The position numbers were made by a program, and so were the translations under genes. From Gadus chalcogrammus (Eukaryota; Chordata; Actinopteri; Gadiformes; Gadidae): 64,000 bases of DNA. Shown here in pieces: positions 59,912-64,000 of this stretch. Positions within the stretch are counted from its first letter, which is position 1; every line of letters starts with the position of its first letter. Location: NCBI RefSeq assembly GCF_026213295.1, contig NC_079414.1, positions 10,976,362 to 11,040,361 on the forward strand. Reading direction: 5' to 3'. The notes beneath the pieces were generated by a model, which worked only from the letters and a program-made list of their open reading frames with translations, made no database searches and had not been told where the DNA came from.

Positions 59912-60095
59912 TCTCCTGTCACTGTCCCTACCTTTAAAATGTGATTGTGAAAAGTTATATTTAGATCAACGGTATATCAATATTCTGTCATGTCTATATT
60001 ATTTATCTGACTCGTCACTTTTGTTCCATTTATTTCTCTCCTGTATTCTCACTTTCTGCCTGTCTCAATTTGTTGGTCTTTCTTTGTGTTAGATC

Positions 60096-60115
60096 CACAC
60101 ACACACACACACACA

Positions 60116-60196
<81 letters not shown>

Positions 60197-60223
60197 CCCC
60201 CCCCCACACACACACACACACAC
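60096..60223 (+). repeat. (CA)n-poly(C)-(CA)n compound tract, first block
   Basis: CA to 60192, then AAT and about 11 Cs, then CA to 60223, followed by CCGGGATACGGGACATACAT and GCAGTGTA. The same arrangement with the same right flank recurs at 62640-62780. Confidence 0.93.
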
Positions 60224-60323
60224 CGGGATACGGGACATACATGCAGTGTAAATATGTCCTTCGAGTGACCCTTAATCTCAGTTGATTGCTGAGCATGATC
60301 CAGAAGTGGTCTCTAGCGTACAC

Positions 60324-60450
<127 letters not shown>

Positions 60451-62480
60451 GCCCTAATGCAATGGGACCCTTTCTCACGCCACTTTCGGACATGTGTGAG
60501 AGAGAGAGTGAGAGCGAAAAGGAGAGGAAGACACAGAGTTAAAGAGAGGGAGAGGGAGATATCCAAGGTAGCAGAGAGGGAGATATGTAGGGATGAAAAA
60601 GAAGGGAGACATAGGAAGAGAGAGAGACGATAAAGAACGATGGAGACAAGCAAGGGAGAGGGAAGGAGCAAGTGAGAGACCCTGGGACAGAGAAGAGTGA
60701 AAGGGAGAGTTAAGAAGAGAACAGGAGAGAGAGAACAGGTCTTTTTGTGCTTAATGCATAGCTTCCGTCTCTGGGGTCCTCTATTAATATCTTCTATGCA
60801 TCCACAGGGACGTCCCTTATAAATCGAACCTTCAGACAAAATTAATCACAGAGCATCTGGCTTTCATTATGAGGGGGTCAAAACCAAAATAATATCCTTT
60901 GTTATTACGCATGTATTCCTTTCACTCGATTACATTACCTAAGATTACATCAGATAAAATGTATTGTCATTACGCAGAGTACAGGTACAAAGCCAATGAA
61001 ATGCAGTTAGGTTATAACCAGTAGTGAAAATATAGCATACACAACTAATGTGAGAGCTACAGTAGTGCTTCAGTTAGATAATGCTGTATCATCTGTGTGT
61101 GTGTTTGTTTTGTGCAAACACATGAAACGACAATAAAGCACATACAGTGGCCGAAGATGCTACAATTTGGCAGGGAATCATAATAAAACAAGATGCAGCA
61201 AGACCACCACTGAGCATAAGAAACACTGGTACAAACCTTCTGATTATTGCTGTGTGTACTAATGTACATGTGTGTGCTTGCACATGTGTGATTGTGGTTT
61301 TATTTGAGTGTGTACATGTATGTGTCTGATTATGTTTGCATCAATGTATGTTTGTTTGTGTGTCTGTATGCATATGTGTGTGTGTGTGTGTGTGTATCAA
61401 TGTACATGTGTGTGTGTGTGTCCACCATGTTGTGTACCGTGGGCTCCAGCTGGACGAAGGTCTGAATGATGTGACTAATAAAAAAGGTTGAAGCTGGAAA
61501 AATCGTCCAAGTTAGAACTCACACTGAGCTCGTGTTTGTCCTGCAGTCTGCTAGTTTCTGGAACATTCTCACCATAGCTACCAAACACACACAGACCCCC
61601 CCCCCACACACCCACTCCCAAGATGTCTGAACAATGTGTTCTGGGTTCTCTGCTTGCCCCCTTAACTCCATCCAAGGAGGTCGTACCCGGCAACACGCAT
61701 AACCGCCCAATAACCTGTCCAATTACCCTTTTATGGTAATTGAAATTTGCTCCCGAAAGATTTATGAGCAAAATGCATGTTTCATAGAGTTTTCTGCGAT
61801 TCCTCTTCAGTCATGAGGAACCAACAGTCATTAGCTAATTTCAGCTGATGGAGCACAGGGAGCCGTTACACGCAATAGTTCACCCTCAGGTTAATGCGTG
61901 GAGCACAGCTGTCCAATCAGGACACAGCGCTCCAGGGACGGCAGGAAGTGTTGCCGTTGGTTCGCCCTGAGGGTGAAAATAGTCTGTAAGTACTTCGAGT
62001 TTCACCGAAGCGCGACTCTATGATTACAAAGATACAACGATACAAATTAGTCCCATCAATAAGCTAGAAAATATGAATTACGTCTCAATTATGTCTCAGC
62101 CATGACAGCTATTTGGTTGGAACTAAAAGAGTTTCAACTGTCACAGGATTCATGTTATCAACAACAATATCAACATAATTTGTTTGAAAAAAAATACCAA
62201 AAATAATCTTTACAGAAATTGACAAACACAAATACTGCTACTTATACATATAGTACATACCTATTGGATATTACAATGTATATCCCCAGAAGATATATAA
62301 AATAAGACTTATGTACAGTAGGTTATTTCCATGTAGTAAACCATTTAAATGTCTCCAGTCAACAGCATCCAAATTAATCTCCCAATGTCCCTTTTATGAC
62401 AGAAAGAATAATGATGTCAGTACATTAAAGAGATGAAATAAAAAAACACTCAGAGATGGACAGGTAGGAAGACAGACAAA
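60451..62480. other. Non-coding stretch with purine-rich and GT-rich patches
   Basis: 60500-60740 is GA-rich and irregular. 61305-61420 is GT-rich with a short pure (GT)n at 61374-61396. A 12-bp stem (TTCACCCTCAGG and complement) spans 61879-61977. No gene recognised. Confidence 0.45.
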
Positions 62481-62494
62481 CAGAAAAACACAAA

Positions 62495-62644
62495 CACAGA
62501 CGTACACACACACATACACACACACACACACACATACACACACAAAAAACACACACACACACACACACACACAAAATCAACCACAACCAAAAAAAAAAAA
62601 CATACACACAAACACACACACACCCAGCCAAACACACACACACA

Positions 62645-62720
<76 letters not shown>

Positions 62721-62785
62721 CCCCCCCACCCCCCCCCCCCCCACACACACACCGGGATACGGGACACACGTGCAGTGTACACACA
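62495..62785 (+). repeat. (CA)n-poly(C)-(CA)n compound tract, second block
   Basis: Interrupted CA from 62495, pure CA at 62647-62715, about 23 Cs with one A at 62728 (62719-62742), short CA, then CCGGGATACGGGACACACGT and GCAGTGTA. It parallels 60096-60255. Confidence 0.93.
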
Positions 62786-62824
62786 GACATACACAAACAC
62801 AAAATCAAACACACATAAGCACAA

Positions 62825-62930
<106 letters not shown>

Positions 62931-64000
62931 CTCCCTCAGGGAGAGTTGATCAATAGAGGCTGAAGAATGCCAAGTGACAGCGGAGCCATGGCCAGCTGCT
63001 GCTACAACTAGCGGGATTGGGATCTCTTCCCTGTGGGTTAGGCTGCCCACACCTCAGAGCACGTCAAGAGATGGCCAGGTGTAGCATCTCAGGCTCTCAA
63101 TCGGCTTCGGTTTCCTCTCGCTGAATCAATAGGAGTTCAGTCTCTCAAGACAGATGAGTTCTTATATTAAATTTCCAGATGCTGGACATCTGGACCTGGC
63201 TACACCGGATCCAGAAATCCAGAACGGGTTCCGACCAATCATGACACGGTGTCAAACTGTGCATTATAATAGCCTGCTATGTGTTGTGATGAGTGAGTGT
63301 CGTGATTGGTCAAAATTGCACCTTGGACCTTGCATCCGGTTCTGAAGACACTTTATCTGGCTTTAGTCACTTTACTCTGACTTGATTCATAGCTCCCTTG
63401 ATATCAATTTCAGACGACAGAGAATGAAAAAGTGGACCAAAATAAAATGGATGACATTGCGTTAATAGGAATAGTGGAAGAGCTGCACAGCTGTGGGTGT
63501 GACCCGGGTCTGGACGGGTTCTGGGACCTGGAAGGTGGCCCCAAGAGAGGGAGGACCGGTCCCAGCGACAGACTGCACCAGATGCGGGCATGTAGTGGGC
63601 CAAAATAGGAAGGATTGATTTACCCTGACCTTCCACAGAGTTGGAGATGAAGGAACCTGGCAACCAGGCTGGAAGTATTTTCACAAAGAAGTGGGAATAC
63701 AATTTGTTAAAATTTGATGAAAGCAAAGAATCGAGTGATGAGAGAACGAGATTTGCTTGCATTACCGGAGGCATTCTGCAAAACAGTGGGGTTGAATCTC
63801 GCTCCCTGCAATTTTCTTTGGAATTAAGTTCATTTGAGGATGTAGAATTAAATCAGTTCTGCTAGCACGGAGACTAGTCACAACATGGAGACGTGTGTCC
63901 TTTGAGGTAATACATGAAAAAGGGAAATGTCCTGCAGTGTATGAATCTTGGACTCTTGGAGATGCCCTTCTTCTAAGACTCAGTTTTCAGCAAGCTTTGT
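62931..64000. other. Non-coding stretch, no gene recognised
   Basis: Frames up to 135 codons (63367-63774 minus) have no motif I recognise. No repeat or transposon end is visible up to the window edge. Confidence 0.45.

Noticed and set aside
61879..61977. Possible regulatory stem TTCACCCTCAGG and complement
   Set aside because: The 12-bp arms are separated by 75 bases and nothing else supports a function. Could be chance.

Overview
This window is eukaryotic nuclear DNA, almost certainly from a teleost fish. The reasons are the very long dinucleotide arrays, several MITE-type DNA transposons with the end sequences usual in teleosts, tRNA-derived SINE heads on both strands, and a 1,060-codon RTE-clade LINE open reading frame of a kind common in fish. 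The number of long (CA)n and (GA)n tracts recalls STR-rich fish such as cod relatives, but that is a guess about lineage. I found no convincing host protein-coding exon. The DNA reads as intergenic or intronic sequence built from repeats, and the only long coding region is the LINE.

Layout. 1-3 kb: head-to-tail copies of a hairpin-ended, Helitron-like repeat next to a decayed hAT 5' end. 3-7.4 kb: a SINE head, a hAT MITE with an 8-bp target-site duplication (TSD), a Harbinger-type MITE with a TAA TSD, a local duplication that copied part of that MITE, and a second SINE. 7.4-13.7 kb: microsatellites, a second hAT MITE and a 19-bp minisatellite. 13.7-18.4 kb: a 1.14-kb segmental duplication, with unrelated MITEs between the copies and a MITE inside copy 2. 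18.4-20 kb: Harbinger transposase remnant and a second fragment of the same MITE. 20.8-25.1 kb: a pair of inverted ~220-bp repeats enclosing a 55-bp minisatellite and mirror-image GA and CT arrays. 25-44 kb: mostly unremarkable non-coding DNA with a few old repeats, long CA arrays and one Harbinger-type MITE (34.7 kb).

44.46-50.32 kb is the most informative region. A foldback/MITE element is interrupted by a CACTA-like element with a 2-bp TSD. That element carries a LINE with intact reading frame and a 13-bp TSD, and beside it a tRNA-derived SINE. The order of events can be read from the junctions. 53.04-54.46 kb is a 20-bp satellite with higher-order structure. 55-64 kb holds large CA, GT, GA and CT arrays, two related (CA)n-poly(C)-(CA)n blocks, an AT-rich double hairpin and no recognisable gene.

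The one plausible functional product is the LINE polyprotein (endonuclease plus reverse transcriptase). It could mobilise itself and perhaps SINEs, while the MITEs and foldback element depend on transposases encoded elsewhere. All boundaries and similarities were read by eye; no alignment or database search was run.
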